From Asparagopsis taxiformis (taxonomy: Eukaryota; Rhodophyta; Florideophyceae; Bonnemaisoniales; Bonnemaisoniaceae): a stretch of 64,000 bases of DNA. Position 1 is the stretch's first letter; every line of letters begins with the position of its first letter. Positions 31,511-43,200 of the stretch are shown one piece after another. A program made the translations under genes and the position numbers. The notes under the pieces were generated by a model. It ran no database searches. It saw nothing but the letters and a program-made list of their open reading frames with translations, and had not been told where the DNA came from. The stretch spans positions 1 through 64,000 of the forward strand of contig JALQPE010000284.1 of NCBI GenBank assembly GCA_030407315.1, read 5' to 3'.

Positions 31511-32692
31511 TTTGAAGAGCTCAGTGATGATGGATAGATCGTACAGCGCAAACAATTGAGAACCTATTCATGCATACTGATATTCAGTTGAAAGCAGACA
31601 AACCTTTTCTAGAGCTTACCTATGGCGATATGTTTCATATGTGAAGATGAATTCATTGTATACAGATTGTTGTTTGACCTGGATCGTGACACGTTATTCA
31701 TCGATATCTCATAACTTCATACCAAATACCGATTCCGATATGATACTAGGGTCAAATTTACAGCTTTTATATGAGCATCCGTGCTGCTGTCTCCGTGACT
31801 TCTTCTGTTCGTTATTCATATTGGCTTTTCGATTGTTCTGTACACATCACTGATGGTTCTTTCTCAATGAGCTGGCACTCGTCACATTTCTGCCAAGTGA
31901 TGAGAATCACTCCACGGCGGATATGGAAGTAGTTTCTCCGCGTATGAGTCACATTTCATCATTATGTAAAAGTCATGTGACTACCACTTTGTCTCACTGA
32001 ATGAAACTGACGAAGATATGAAATAAAACTTGTTCGAGGACTCCTGTATACAATGTGATACAGCTGGTATGTCAACTGTCACATTTTTGGCAACTAAAAT
32101 ATTGACCTAGCCACTGAGAATTACCAATCACAATACTCCACTCAAGCAAATTGTATTGCATGTATGTTGAAAAGTATGGCCCGATAGTGTTAATCGTATG
32201 GCAGCTTCGCAATCTAACCTCTTCAACACTGTTCTATCCTTCTAGAGCTTGAGGAGAACTAATTTTTTACCGTTAACAAAAACTAATCACTTTGACAGGT
32301 GATCCTGGAATCGTGAACGACAGAGACGCCGTATGTGTTTTCTTGTGTGTTTTCTTGTAATACTTTCCAGACAGTATCAATCAGGCCCTCGAAGCTCGCC
32401 CATCGCCTAGGCTAGCCTAACCAACAGCTGTTGGTCAAGCTTCAGGTCGTCTCCACAGGAATCTTTCCACTGCGCACCAAACTCACAATATCATTTTCGT
32501 CTGGGAAAGCAACTCTGTGGTCCTGATTTATGTTTGTGCCCGATTTTGTTTGTGATCTGGTCTTACTAAAGATATTATGGGTCGGAACACATGTGCCACC
32601 AGAGAAAGACCTTCCTCACCGCCAAGAACAAAACAGGTTGAAATGGCAAAAGCTTTATTCGTGGATATCATGGAGGGTTCTAAAACTGTTCG
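31511..32692. promoter_or_regulatory. Divergent intergenic region in the TIR element
   Basis: About 1.2 kb between the 5' ends of the DUF7869-like gene (minus) and the ParB-MTase gene (plus). It is AT-rich, with no long frame. It should contain both promoters and perhaps an upstream exon of the ParB-MTase gene. I see no specific motif to report. Confidence 0.45.
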
Positions 32693-35503
32693 GTGGATCC
32701 TCTCTCTTGCATTCCATTGACAAATATTCGATGTATATCTCCGTCAGGAGTTGAGCGCCTGAAACGATCGCTCAGCAACGGAAATGGAGGGCTGAACTAT
32801 ATAGCAGGATCTGATACACCAATTGTTGTCTCTCTTTCGGGCTCATTCCATCATTACATCAGCAACTACTTCCAATCCGAATGCGGATTGCCGGAGTCCG
32901 AAGCAGACACGAAAATAAAGAGCAGGAAGGATTGGTACGGAGTTGTAGACGGCATGCATCGTCTGAAAGCCATTACTGATCTTGCTGCCGAGTACCCAGA
33001 TTCCTGGGAAGGATTTTTGTGGCCAGTTACCATTATCAAGGGTGATTGTAATATTCAAGTATTGAAACAATTGGCGCGACAACAGAATATAAAACACAGT
33101 GATGCATTCTATGTTGAGTCTACTTTCTACGATATGCTTCAAGGGTTGAGGGATGAAGCAGACCGGCTCACGACACTTCGTAATGGGAAAAGACCTGTTG
33201 CAAAAGAGGTTGCCGCAGCATATGATGGCTTTGGTCATCAGAAAGAAAGCACTGTAAAACAAACAGCCTCAACTGCAATGCGGCTTCCAATGAGGGTGAT
33301 AAAGACTATAGGTGAAATTACAAATGGTGAACACCCTGACCTTGCTGGTGATGGTGACAACTCCGATGAGAAGAAAGTCATGGAAACCGTAGATTGTCGA
33401 GTGTTCCGGAAGTTTGTACACATCACATCGCTGAAGTCTTCAACAGTGTTTATGACCGCACCAGAGTCTATGCCCGGAGAAGAAGGAATCGAATGTCAGA
33501 TAAATACTCTTCATCGAATTGCAGAGTTGGGATTGATGCACCGGAAGAAATCGTCTTGCTCGTACATCAAACCCGCTCAACCGGCAACCGTTGTCGAACA
33601 ATTCAAAAAGGCTGTTCTTGCTCACAAGGAAGTTCAAAAGTTCAAGGCATTCCTTGAAAGAGAGAAATGGCCGAATGAAATGACAACAGTACTACACAAT
33701 CTGCTACGTACCACTAAACTTGACGAGGATGTCCAGCAAAACGTTGGGAACCGTGAGATACTACCAATTCTCATTGAGCAGTACAGGAAACATTACCCCG
33801 CGATAGCTGCACAAAAGGAGCTCAAGTTTCTCGCATCTCTAAAGATTTCGGAGAGGGAAACTAGGGAAATGCAATGTGCAGTACAACAGAGCAATATCAA
33901 TACAAAGGATAAGCCAGTGGGTCAGTCTCAGTACTCTAAACGTAAGCCAGATGAGAACGGAGATGCACGTACAGCACAAGCTCCGATCAAAACTGATACA
34001 GATTCTACCATTGGTAATCAGAACAGTTCTTTCCGCATTGAATCTGCAGAAAACCCGAGCTCAATTGTCTTGAACGACTCTATTTTACCAGAACAAGGAG
34101 TTTGTCCGACTAATGCCTCAGAGAGACTTGAAACCCGGAAAAGAGTGATACAGGAAGTATCCAGTCCATCATCAAAAGCCACTTTCGAAAACAATGTAGA
34201 CATCCTAACCGACATTGGGATTCACTGTCACCAAATGCGATGGCAGGATTTCGATAAAACAATTCGGAAGACTACTGATTCCCGGTTCGACATGATGTTG
34301 ATAGACCCTCCTTATGGAACTCCGGAGTGTCGTTCTCGAGCAGGAAGTTTGTACGATAATTTTGTCGATGACAAAGAGATGCGGGCTGTTTCTCAATTTG
34401 CCCGTCGGGTGTTGGTACCAGGAGGTTCTGTCTTTCTATTTTCCTCAATTCAGTATGCAACTGGGTGGATGAAATCTCTCGAGACTGAGAATTTTAAAGT
34501 TATGAAGCATCTCTTCGTCGTTGTTAAGAAAACGGAACGATTGCAGTTCACAAGGGCGGAGCTATTCCCCCAGAATGCATGTGAGTATGGGATACTGGCG
34601 TATGCGCCAGGAAGGCATCCTGAAAACTTCAAACCTGACTTTATTAGCCCATACTCAATGGTACAATGCTCTGAAAAGCGAAAATTCTCAACGATATCGG
34701 GTGTCCTTGTTCCACAACACAAGTTACTCAAGCCAGGAACCAAATCACCAGTGCTAACTGAAGAGAAAAACCCTGACCTTCTTGCAGAGCTAATGACAAC
34801 TTTCTGTCCGCAGAAAGGATCCGTCATCGATATATACGCGGGAACTTTAACAACCGCGATAGCAGCAATGAGAACAAATCGAAAATGCACATCTGTGGAG
34901 GCTGACAGTGCACTTTTCCGTTTGGCACATCAAAGGTTGAAACTTATAGCATCATCTCTCCAGGCAGGTCTCAGGAAGAATAACAAGAGATTGAGACCAA
35001 CGACCGTATCAAATACAGTCACACGTTCCAAATCTAGATCTGCTGTCTCACAGGCCGAAGAGTCCGCTACAATCGCCAAAACTTCTGTGCTCCTTGGCTC
35101 TCAATTGAAGACTCAATCAAACACCGAACATTTTATTCATGAGAAAAATGTGCAACATACGTTCATGGCTGGTGAGGAGGTTCTTCTTTTACATGAGGGA
35201 AAGGAGGTCGGGCTAGCTCAGCTTTTCCCACCGAAACAGAATGGACAAACGTTCTGCACAACAATTCATGGAACACGTCTCAACGAGGAATTAGCAGGTT
35301 CGAGTGGCAAACATGGAGGGAAACCTCCATTTCTTGCTGCAATTACGAAATGTTTCATTTACGATGAACATAAGAGCACAAAGAACCCTTACTCTTGTCC
35401 CGGCCCTGAAGAACCGCCCACGACTCTGGGAGGTCTTCACGCAGCTGGAATATACGTGTGGGATGTGGGTTGTATGAAACCAAAGAGATACTCCAAAACG
35501 TAA
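32693..35503 (+). CDS. ParB-like / N6-adenine-type DNA methyltransferase fusion
   Basis: One frame of 936 residues, ending at TAA 35,501-35,503. The N-terminal ParB-like domain has LTNIRCISPSGVERLKRSL (9-27), a WYGVVDGMHRLKAITD segment (81-96) and LKQLARQQN (124-132). A long helical and low-complexity linker follows (about 300-500). The methyltransferase has DPPY at 538-541, VLVPGGSVFLFSS (573-585) and the AdoMet motif DIYAGTLTTAIAA at 713-725. The order is catalytic before AdoMet motif, so beta-group, and DPPY suggests adenine-N6. About 200 residues of tail lack a recognised domain. The frame's first codon is not ATG and the first internal Met lies inside the ParB motif, so the true start is probably upstream (short exon or a one-base error; an ATG in another frame is at 32,671). 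All key motifs are intact, unlike in the split paralogue at 7.6-11.1 kb. Confidence 0.82.
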   Translation: MDPLSCIPLTNIRCISPSGVERLKRSLSNGNGGLNYIAGSDTPIVVSLSGSFHHYISNYFQSECGLPESEADTKIKSRKDWYGVVDGMHRLKAITDLAAEYPDSWEGFLWPVTIIKGDCNIQVLKQLARQQNIKHSDAFYVESTFYDMLQGLRDEADRLTTLRNGKRPVAKEVAAAYDGFGHQKESTVKQTASTAMRLPMRVIKTIGEITNGEHPDLAGDGDNSDEKKVMETVDCRVFRKFVHITSLKSSTVFMTAPESMPGEEGIECQINTLHRIAELGLMHRKKSSCSYIKPAQPATVVEQFKKAVLAHKEVQKFKAFLEREKWPNEMTTVLHNLLRTTKLDEDVQQNVGNREILPILIEQYRKHYPAIAAQKELKFLASLKISERETREMQCAVQQSNINTKDKPVGQSQYSKRKPDENGDARTAQAPIKTDTDSTIGNQNSSFRIESAENPSSIVLNDSILPEQGVCPTNASERLETRKRVIQEVSSPSSKATFENNVDILTDIGIHCHQMRWQDFDKTIRKTTDSRFDMMLIDPPYGTPECRSRAGSLYDNFVDDKEMRAVSQFARRVLVPGGSVFLFSSIQYATGWMKSLETENFKVMKHLFVVVKKTERLQFTRAELFPQNACEYGILAYAPGRHPENFKPDFISPYSMVQCSEKRKFSTISGVLVPQHKLLKPGTKSPVLTEEKNPDLLAELMTTFCPQKGSVIDIYAGTLTTAIAAMRTNRKCTSVEADSALFRLAHQRLKLIASSLQAGLRKNNKRLRPTTVSNTVTRSKSRSAVSQAEESATIAKTSVLLGSQLKTQSNTEHFIHEKNVQHTFMAGEEVLLLHEGKEVGLAQLFPPKQNGQTFCTTIHGTRLNEELAGSSGKHGGKPPFLAAITKCFIYDEHKSTKNPYSCPGPEEPPTTLGGLHAAGIYVWDVGCMKPKRYSKT

Positions 35504-35585
35504 CGATTTCCTCTACTTCGGAATGGTGGTCTAAGGTAATTCATGCACAGTAACTAATCGAGTTCATCCAAAAGAGGAACTGTCA

Positions 35586-35673
35586 TGTACCTTGGGTCTA
35601 TTTAGTCCCCGTGGATAGTGTCCATGTAAACTTCCATTGGCTTTCAAGTTTTAGCAGGATTGGAATTCTTACG
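35586..35673 (+). pseudogene. Duplicate of the 3' end of the DUF7869-like gene
   Basis: About 88 bases match the last coding stretch of the DUF7869-like gene (28,901-28,988, minus strand). This fragment is on the plus strand beside the right arm. It shows that the inverted repeat once reached further inward than the well-matched arms, and that the inverted duplication that formed the arms included the 3' end of this gene. Confidence 0.8.
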
Positions 35674-35863
35674 GTAAACAGTTAGTAGGCCTAGTTTTTT
35701 CCAGAAGCCGATGTTGTTGTGTGCTATGGGAAAAATAGTGCACCAGATGCAACACCATGGCACACCACCATAGACAATAATTTTTCCCTGGAGATCCACA
35801 ATAATTCCCTAGCGAGTCTGGAATAGAAATAGACCAGACACTGGAACCAGTAGCCCCACATGG
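35674..35863. other. Diverged spacer at the inner edge of the right arm
   Basis: About 190 bases with no match to the 83-base spacer at the same place beside the left arm. No gene. Confidence 0.4.
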
Positions 35864-37193
35864 TGAACATAGTTTTGCATCAATCTCTTAGGAAACTGAG
35901 CAGGTTTAGATACGCCAGAATCGCTATCTGGATTAGAAATGTGCGCTGAACCATCGTCCGAATCAGCAGTGGCGCTCGGCGATCTCGAACGCGCTTGGCG
36001 TTGTTCGAAGCGAGGCGTAGATTTTGCAGTATCCATAGATGGGCTGGTAACAATGAGACGAGTTTCATAAGAGGTGAGGATGTGCACGGCGGATATATGC
36101 GTGCGTGGTGCCGGGATGGGAAGTCATGGTTTGGTCGTTCAGCGCAAAGAAAGCAGACGCCGCACCTACGCTACACATCACATCTCTTTGTGACACCAAT
36201 TCACCTCTGGCATTCCTACAAAGCCCTTTGGAAAAAATACATCGCGTGAGCACACCACCAGCCCTATGTAACTAGGTTCGATCGTATGGTGGATGAAGTC
36301 TTTACACGTGAGCGAAACTGTTAGATTGCAGCAGTGAGTATGTAAGACGCACCGATGGCGCGTCAGGTATGACGCTAGACAATTCATCTTTGTACCTTAG
36401 TAATGGCATACAAAGAGGAGTTGTGTCGTCACGCGTGGGATGTACATTCATGCCTTCTCATTTGCAGTGATCGACCCAGACTGTGTCATAATCCTCCTGC
36501 CCACCCCAAAGTCTAATGAAGACTATCCCAGATGCGCCTAGTCGCTTCTGCGTGCTCTATCGCTTGTTTTTTTCTTTTGACAATGTCGACAGCCGCGATC
36601 GCTGCGATCAGCAATCCTGTCAGACTTTCATATCTATCGTCATGTCGTCGGTCTCATAGTCGTGAAATTTTGCTCTGGAATACTTTTCAGCGGTATGCGA
36701 ATCATAGTCTCCCCAGCGCAACGCGATATCAATCCAAAACTCTGTTGAGGTACCTTCTTCACTTCCCGGAGCATATTGATCATTTGAAAAATTTGCCGAA
36801 AGCAAGGACAGTTTGGATACTAGCGACTTGTGTGCAGCGGTGACAAGAATATCGACACTGGACGAGTTCATCTTAACAGACTTGCACGGATGAATCAATT
36901 AAATCTTGAAAATCCCCCTGCAGACAGTACAATAGAATGGGTGGAAATAACAAACGTCGAGAACTGAAGGCTTCTCATCACACCACAGCAGTTCGAGTGA
37001 GACATGTCTTTGAATGGTACATTCACGTTGTTCTTCGATGGGATTTGGTTAGCGACATTGCGATCCACGATGAGACGAAGGGTTCCACTCAACTTGAGTA
37101 ATCAATCTTCTCAGCGAAAGAATAAAGCAGTGCCGGTAGATGTACAATTAGTTCACCTAGTTCGCGAATAGTCCGCGTTTTTCAGCTACATAC
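35864..37193 (-). repeat. Right terminal inverted repeat arm, inner part
   Basis: Mirror of 27,488-28,817. The gypsy element interrupts the arm at 37,193, and the arm resumes at 49,659. The left arm gives the empty site for that insertion. Confidence 0.92.
36620..37193 (-). pseudogene. PRP8: PRP8 fragment, right-arm copy (3' part)
   Basis: Minus-strand copy of the PRP8-derived sequence 27,488-28,061, including the block with WIDIALRWGDYDSH and the MNSSSVDIL segment. It is nearly identical to the left-arm copy, including its damage, so it was already a pseudogene when the arms were formed. Confidence 0.88.
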
Positions 37194-37876
37194 TGTCGTA
37201 CCGCCTGGCGGTCCTCGCTGATCGAGCCGTGTCGCTTCCCTATTGGGTACCCACTTACGGGATGTGCCAATCAGAAGGCACCAGCCAACTGGCGTGTTTC
37301 CTATACTTAGGACCAGCTATGGCTGACAAATAACCCCACCCGGGCCTATCGGCCCCGGCCAAGACCCCACAAGGGGCAAATTTTAACTTAGGCTGATCAG
37401 CCATACATTACAATGTAAGCCTATTGGCAATGACCTCGCGGGTAGGCGAGCGCCAGTAATTGGGTTCTGATTGGTCACTAACTGGATATTTATTCCTAAC
37501 CACTAACCCTAGCTTACAGTAGACTTAGTATAAAACGGCCACTGGAATAGCCAGTAGGCACGGTTTCTAGAGTAACGTAAACTCAAGTGGAATTACGACC
37601 CACAGGAACAGTGTTCGCATACCTATTGTTCAACCCCTCTCCGGGAAAACCTTAGGGTTAGCCAACAGCTCGACGGATTACGTCATCTTGCTCCATTAAT
37701 ACGCACCTCGCGTGAGCGCTATAATCGCACAACCCCCTCCGGGTAGCGATACCTTCTCTCTTACGAGACTACCCGCCGGGTACCTATAAGGTTCATCTGC
37801 TCTACCACTTCCTCTACCGAGGCTCGGGACACCTGTCGGGTGGTTTGCCGCTCTAGCGGATTTTCTACCTGCTACA
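37194..37876 (+). repeat. 5' LTR of the gypsy element
   Basis: 683 bases beginning TGTCGTACC and ending CTGCTACA. It differs at 3 of 683 positions from the 3' LTR (48,971-49,653). Confidence 0.97.
37529..37535 (+). promoter_or_regulatory. LTR TATA box
   Basis: TATAAAA inside the 5' LTR, at a sensible place for the promoter that starts the genomic RNA. The same heptamer is at 49,306-49,312 in the 3' LTR. Confidence 0.6.
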
Positions 37877-37877
37877 T

Positions 37878-37890
37878 TGGTCTCTCGACC
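37878..37890 (+). promoter_or_regulatory. Candidate primer-binding site
   Basis: TGGTCTCTCGACC starts one base after the 5' LTR and opens with TGG, the complement of a tRNA 3' CCA end. The tRNA species was not identified. Confidence 0.55.
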
Positions 37891-37953
37891 TAGAACCTTG
37901 TACCCTCGGGTAAGTCTCTTTGAGAGAAATTTTCCTTCACAATCATCTTCACG

Positions 37954-39891
37954 ATGCCTCGTAACCCTACAGCGGGACCCTCTAGTGAGGACATAGCGCC
38001 TGCCAGCGACTTATCCGATTCGGATCTGATCGCCGAAGAGGGCGTGGTGATTAACACCCTGCAAGACCGAGCTGACCGAATCTTCAACGAGCGGTTGGAA
38101 GAATTCAAGGCTGAATTCAGCACCGTCGTCGAGAAGACTGTTCAAGACCGCAGGGCGGAAATCGTAGACGCTACGGTCGAAACCGTCATGGAACTGGTCG
38201 AGCCAAAGCTGATGGCCGCCAGCCGAGAAGCCACCCAAGATCGGGACGCCGAGTTCCTAGCGGAAACCTGGAATCAGGTCAAAGCCGAATTCGCTAAACG
38301 CGTATCCCTTTTGGAAACTCGTCTGGAGGAGCTTTCGATTCACGGCTTTAGTGCCAGTCCATTAGGACAACAGGAGTTTCCTGCTCGCCGCAGCCGATCG
38401 GCTGACTTCCCTGACCCTACATCCGATAGGGAGGAAGAAGAAGATCCCCGATTGGATCAAGTTGCAGAAGCAACCCGACACCTGTCGGACCGTGTCGACG
38501 CCCTCGCCGAATCACTATCCCAAACAGGGAATATCTCTCGCACGAGACAGCACACTCGTGCCACCGGATCTATACCGGAAAACCCCTCGTGGGATGATGA
38601 AGAAGGACCTCTTGAGGAAGGCTTAGTGCCTTTGAAGGCCCGCGAACCCGCGTTCGACCAGGTGGTCTCCTATCGGTACTACCGACTCAAGAACAAGTCC
38701 CTAACGACTGATACCCCAACGGGTAAATCAAGAAGCATGTATAAGCTAACGGAGAAGATCCGTAATTTCAACGCGTCATTCACGCCGTTCGATGGTACGG
38801 AACCCATCGATATCCTCCGGTTCCTCGCGGAATTTCAAGATGCATGTGATTCATGCGGAGTCTCGGAGGGAGAAGCTACCAAGTTACTCAAGTATTTCCT
38901 GGAAGGAGAACCTCAACGGTTTATCGCCGCTGAGGCGCGAAAGCGCAAGCTTCTCAACCACCTGCACCAGCAGATCACTTGGCCTCAAGCCGTTAACGCC
39001 CTTCTGGCTCGCTACGCGACGGACAATGTCCTAGCGGACGCATATGACGCAGTAACGCGTATACGGCAAGGGCCGGATGAAGACGAAGCTGCATACGCAG
39101 ACAGACTGCAGGACGCTGCACTCCTGTGTGCGAACGTCTTCTCGGAAAGAGACTTGGTCAACTACTACCTCAAGGGCCTACGCCCAGAGGTTAAACACAC
39201 CGTCAAGGTGACTATAGGCCGCAGTGGCGGAGAAGATTTTCTTGCTGTCCGTAACCTTGCTAAAGGACTCGGGGACTCTTTAAGAGCTTCGCTACCCGCA
39301 AAGCCGAAGGCTTACCCTACTCGGGAAATCGCGGACCGTAAACGCAAAGCGTTGCTCGCTACCGTACCCGGAGAACCGGCTGTGATACCGCGGACCCCGC
39401 CGCCGACCTTACCTTCCCCTACCGGGAACCCAATGGGCGCGCCAATGCAGGCCCCTACCCTAACGGGAGAACATCTTAAACTCGCTGAGAGTATGATCCC
39501 CGAAGGGGCTGTTACTTGGAGATGCTCTGGCTGTCGCCAACCGGGGCATGTGTTATACACTTGCCCTTACCTACCACCCTCAGTGGGAACTTACTTCGCC
39601 TTTGCGAACTACGCTTACCAGCAAGAACCGGAGCAGGTTATGCGCCGCCAACAGCGCCAGTCCAATCGGTTCAACCGAAAAAGGGATTACCCTAAAGCCG
39701 TGCTCCAACGGTCAAACCCTCCAACACGCATGGTTGCGTTCGCCGATGACGAAAATCATCCCAAATTGGGCCCTCTGAGGCGAGACGTTTTAGAACGTAA
39801 CGGATCTTCCGTAACGGCTCAAGACGTTGCCGACGCCTTGACACCACCGACGACTCCGACACGTCGTCGGAAAACTAATGACGGGGAGTGA
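37954..39891 (+). CDS. Gypsy gag polyprotein
   Basis: 645 residues from ATG 37,954. The N-terminal half is acidic and helical with coiled-coil potential. The middle has the capsid-like block FTPFDGTEPIDILRFL…FLEGEPQRFIA (retrotransposon gag family). A single zinc knuckle CSGCRQPGHVLYTC (CX2CX4HX4C) lies near residue 525. The frame ends at TGA 39,889, overlapping the protease frame (from 39,878) by 14 bases in a +1 relation. All motifs are intact. Confidence 0.92.
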   Translation: MPRNPTAGPSSEDIAPASDLSDSDLIAEEGVVINTLQDRADRIFNERLEEFKAEFSTVVEKTVQDRRAEIVDATVETVMELVEPKLMAASREATQDRDAEFLAETWNQVKAEFAKRVSLLETRLEELSIHGFSASPLGQQEFPARRSRSADFPDPTSDREEEEDPRLDQVAEATRHLSDRVDALAESLSQTGNISRTRQHTRATGSIPENPSWDDEEGPLEEGLVPLKAREPAFDQVVSYRYYRLKNKSLTTDTPTGKSRSMYKLTEKIRNFNASFTPFDGTEPIDILRFLAEFQDACDSCGVSEGEATKLLKYFLEGEPQRFIAAEARKRKLLNHLHQQITWPQAVNALLARYATDNVLADAYDAVTRIRQGPDEDEAAYADRLQDAALLCANVFSERDLVNYYLKGLRPEVKHTVKVTIGRSGGEDFLAVRNLAKGLGDSLRASLPAKPKAYPTREIADRKRKALLATVPGEPAVIPRTPPPTLPSPTGNPMGAPMQAPTLTGEHLKLAESMIPEGAVTWRCSGCRQPGHVLYTCPYLPPSVGTYFAFANYAYQQEPEQVMRRQQRQSNRFNRKRDYPKAVLQRSNPPTRMVAFADDENHPKLGPLRRDVLERNGSSVTAQDVADALTPPTTPTRRRKTNDGE

Positions 39892-40252
39892 GGTGTCGCA
39901 CTCCCGTCAGGAGGTGGAGCGATTACGCTACTCGGTGGACATCTCACCACAACCACCTCCGCAGGAAAAGGCTGCAACTCCCTCTAGGGACCAAAGTCTT
40001 TCCCAGACACCAACCCCTTCGGGTTCCCCCACAGGGACTCGAACCTCAAGGCCGAAAGCCTCATGCCTGCTTAAGGCCGCCCATTACGTAGTAATGGGTT
40101 CCATCGGACTCGATCCGTCAATTCTCACGCCTATGCGTATGGTGATGGACACCGGGTCCGGACCATCGGTCATCCATGAAAGGAGCTTACCCCAACAATT
40201 GGGAACAATTCCAAGTCCCTACGGGGAAAGTTCCGCAACTGGCCGATGCTAA
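39878..40252 (+). CDS. Gypsy protease frame (5' pol)
   Basis: A 124-codon frame, +1 relative to gag, with the retroviral-type aspartic protease motif MDTGSGPSVI near 40,145. After LPQQ the protein sense continues one frame further on (…WEQFQVPTGKV…) in the long pol frame. The break lies at about 40,195-40,205 (CAACAATTGGGAAC). One of the two frame changes (gag to protease, protease to reverse transcriptase) may be programmed. The other is probably a one-base mutation or sequence error. Confidence 0.8.
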   Translation: MTGSEVSHSRQEVERLRYSVDISPQPPPQEKAATPSRDQSLSQTPTPSGSPTGTRTSRPKASCLLKAAHYVVMGSIGLDPSILTPMRMVMDTGSGPSVIHERSLPQQLGTIPSPYGESSATGRC

Positions 40253-43200
40253 CGGCAATCCTCTTCGGATAAAAGGCAAGATAATACTGTCCTTACAGTT
40301 AGGCCACAAGTCCTTTGAGGAAGAATTCTTCGTCGCGCCTAAGTTGGCCGTACCCCTCATCTTGGGAACTGGGGCAATGAATACCCACGTAGACGCAATT
40401 AGGTGCCGGGCCCAACGAATTGATATTCACGACGGCGGGTCGATAGCTATCCTAGTGATGTCGCCTACGCGTAAAACATCCCCCACCCTTTCGTGCTACG
40501 TGGATGCCTCGCGACCCTCTAATGGGATTAACTTAGACCGCCAGCCTCATGGCATTCGATTGTCACAAAGTGTGAATGTTCCTCCGCGGAGTCAAGTAAC
40601 AACTACTGTTGTATGCGCCGGTGGCGGCTTGAGTATACTCTCTCCGAGAGATCGGATCCTTCACCGACATCGTGTCTCTATCCCGAATGGGGTTGCGGAA
40701 GTCATCCCGCGACAGGAATTCCTGACTATATTAACTAACTTCGGTACATCCGACAAGTACCTCCCTAAAGGGACAATTATAGGCTATGCCCTTCGGGCAC
40801 CCGAACGGCCAATGCGCCCCATGGCTCTCAGCCGTTCTACCCCTTCCTCCCAAGAGGCCTCCACTATGGTGACTACTCTCCCTCAGGAGCAAGAGGCCGA
40901 GGCCACCCAACCATCAAGCTGGAAGCAAGAAGTCTCTCTGGACCACCTTGGTCAAATCCCGTTGAGGGAACGCATCCTTAGCATGCTATCTCGACACGAG
41001 TCTATGTGGGATGGATCCCTAGGGGACATCCGCGCTACGGAACACCGAATCGACATAGTCGAAGGGAGCAAGCCTAGACGGCAACAACCCTACCGGATGG
41101 GACCCGCTCGTCGAGAGATTGCCCGTAAGGAAATAACCAGCATGCTGGAAAAAGGAGTGATCGAACCGTCGACCTCCGAATGGGCTAGCCCAGTGGTTCT
41201 TGTCCCGAAGAAGGATGGTAAATTACGCTTTTGCGTCGACTATAGGGGTCTTAACGACATCACTGTCAATGATGTGTACCCCCTTCCACGAATGGATGAT
41301 TGTATTGACTCCCTCGGAGATGCTCAAGTATTCACCACATTGGATTGTAATTCTGGCTATTGGCAGATCCCTGTTGCACAGGACGACCGTGACAAAACGG
41401 CATTCACCTCCCACTTGGGGACATATCGCTTCAAGCGTTTGCCTTTTGGCTTAAAGAATGCTCCGGCAACGTTTCAGCGTGCCATCGACATTATTCTTAG
41501 CAGCGTTCGCTGGCAGACCTGTCTGATTTACTTAGACGATGTGATCGTATTCTCTCGGGACGAGGCCGAACATCTCCACCATGTGGACCAAGTACTCTCC
41601 CTCCTACGGGAAGCAGGTGTCACCCTGAAGTTGACAAAGTGTCATTTCTTCGAAAAGAAGGTTGATTACCTGGGACATGTCGTGATGCCAGGAAAGCTAG
41701 CTGTTGCACAGAACGCCACTTCGGCTATCGCTGACGCGATCTTTCCGCAAACGCCTACGCAAATGCGATCCTTCCTCGGAAGCTGTGGCGTCTTTCGACG
41801 ATTCATCAAAGGGTATGCCGCAATTGCGCACCCCTTGAACGAAATGCTGACCAAAGACAGCCTCCCTAAATTCGGGAAAGAACCTCCTACCGAGGACCAA
41901 CAGCGCGCGTTCAACGCTCTCAAAGAGGTCATGATCAAGCCGCCGATACTGGCTCTACCCAAGTTGGGTCAACCCTACACCGTAGACACGGACGCTTCCG
42001 CATACCAAATAGGATGCGCTCTGCTTCAGCAGCAAGGGGAAGAGAACGATCTCAAGCCAATTGGCTATTGGTCGCGGACCTTGACTAAACCTGAAAGAGG
42101 TTACTCCCCTACGGAGCGTGAATGTCTAGCCGTCGTATGGGCTGTCACTATCCTACGTCCATACTTGGAGCAAACAAAGTTTGTAGTCCGGACGGACCAT
42201 AACGCGCTGCGTTGGCTCATGAATATCAACGACCCTTCAGGGAGACTATGCCGTGGGCGCCTCCGACTTGCGGAATTTGACTATCAAATAGTCTACCGAC
42301 CCGGTCGGGTTCACCAACTACCAGACGCCCTTTCGCGTGTTGAAACTAACGGCGAGACGCCCGTCACTATTGACGATGAAATACCAACTCTGTTGGCCAC
42401 GCACGCACCGCTAGGTGAAACATCCTTGGATGATGACACTGATGTTTGGTTCTACGACCTTTCTCTAGCAAGAGACCACGCCAAGGAGGCGCCTAATCGC
42501 AACGGTACACCCGTCTTAACAACCCATCCGCAAACGGAAAACTACTGCCCGATAACTCTCCAAGAGTGGCTCGAAGAGCAAAGAACGGACGACTTCTGCC
42601 AACAGGCCCTGGCCTCGCAGAAGTCTGACTCTCTCTTCTTCGAAGATGAAGACGGTGTCCTTTGTAGGAAGTCCAGACTGGATGGGTCATCCCAAATCGT
42701 AGTACCTAAAGCCTTACGGCAACGTCTATTGACGATGTGCCACCACGGCATATTGGCAGGACATCCGGGACAGAATCGCATGTATGACACGATGCGCCTA
42801 TCTTACTACTGGCCTGCAATGGCTGCGGACATAACCGGAACGGTTGAACGCTGTTCAGCGTGTGCGAGAAACCGATTACGGTTGCGCAAACATGCGAGTA
42901 CCCTCCAGCTGTTCCCAGCTACCACACCATTGGATGACGTTGCAATTGACCTCCTCGGTCCTCTACCTCGTACCAAGAAAGGTAACGTGCACCTACTGGT
43001 GATTTCATGTCGCTTCTCCAGGCTCACCCAAGTGGTGCCCCTGCGAAGCATTACGGCTTACCATGTGGCAGTAGCCTTTTGTACACATTGGGTGTTTAAG
43101 TATGGTCCTCCACGGACATTACTATCCGATAACGGTCCGCAATTTGCGTCGAAGTTCTTCCAGGCTGTCTGCCTCCAGTTAGGAACGAAGAACGTCTTCA

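Noticed and set aside
32530..32754. Short plus-strand frame before the ParB-MTase gene
   Set aside because: Overlaps the true frame in another phase; may contain an upstream exon but does not stand as a gene.
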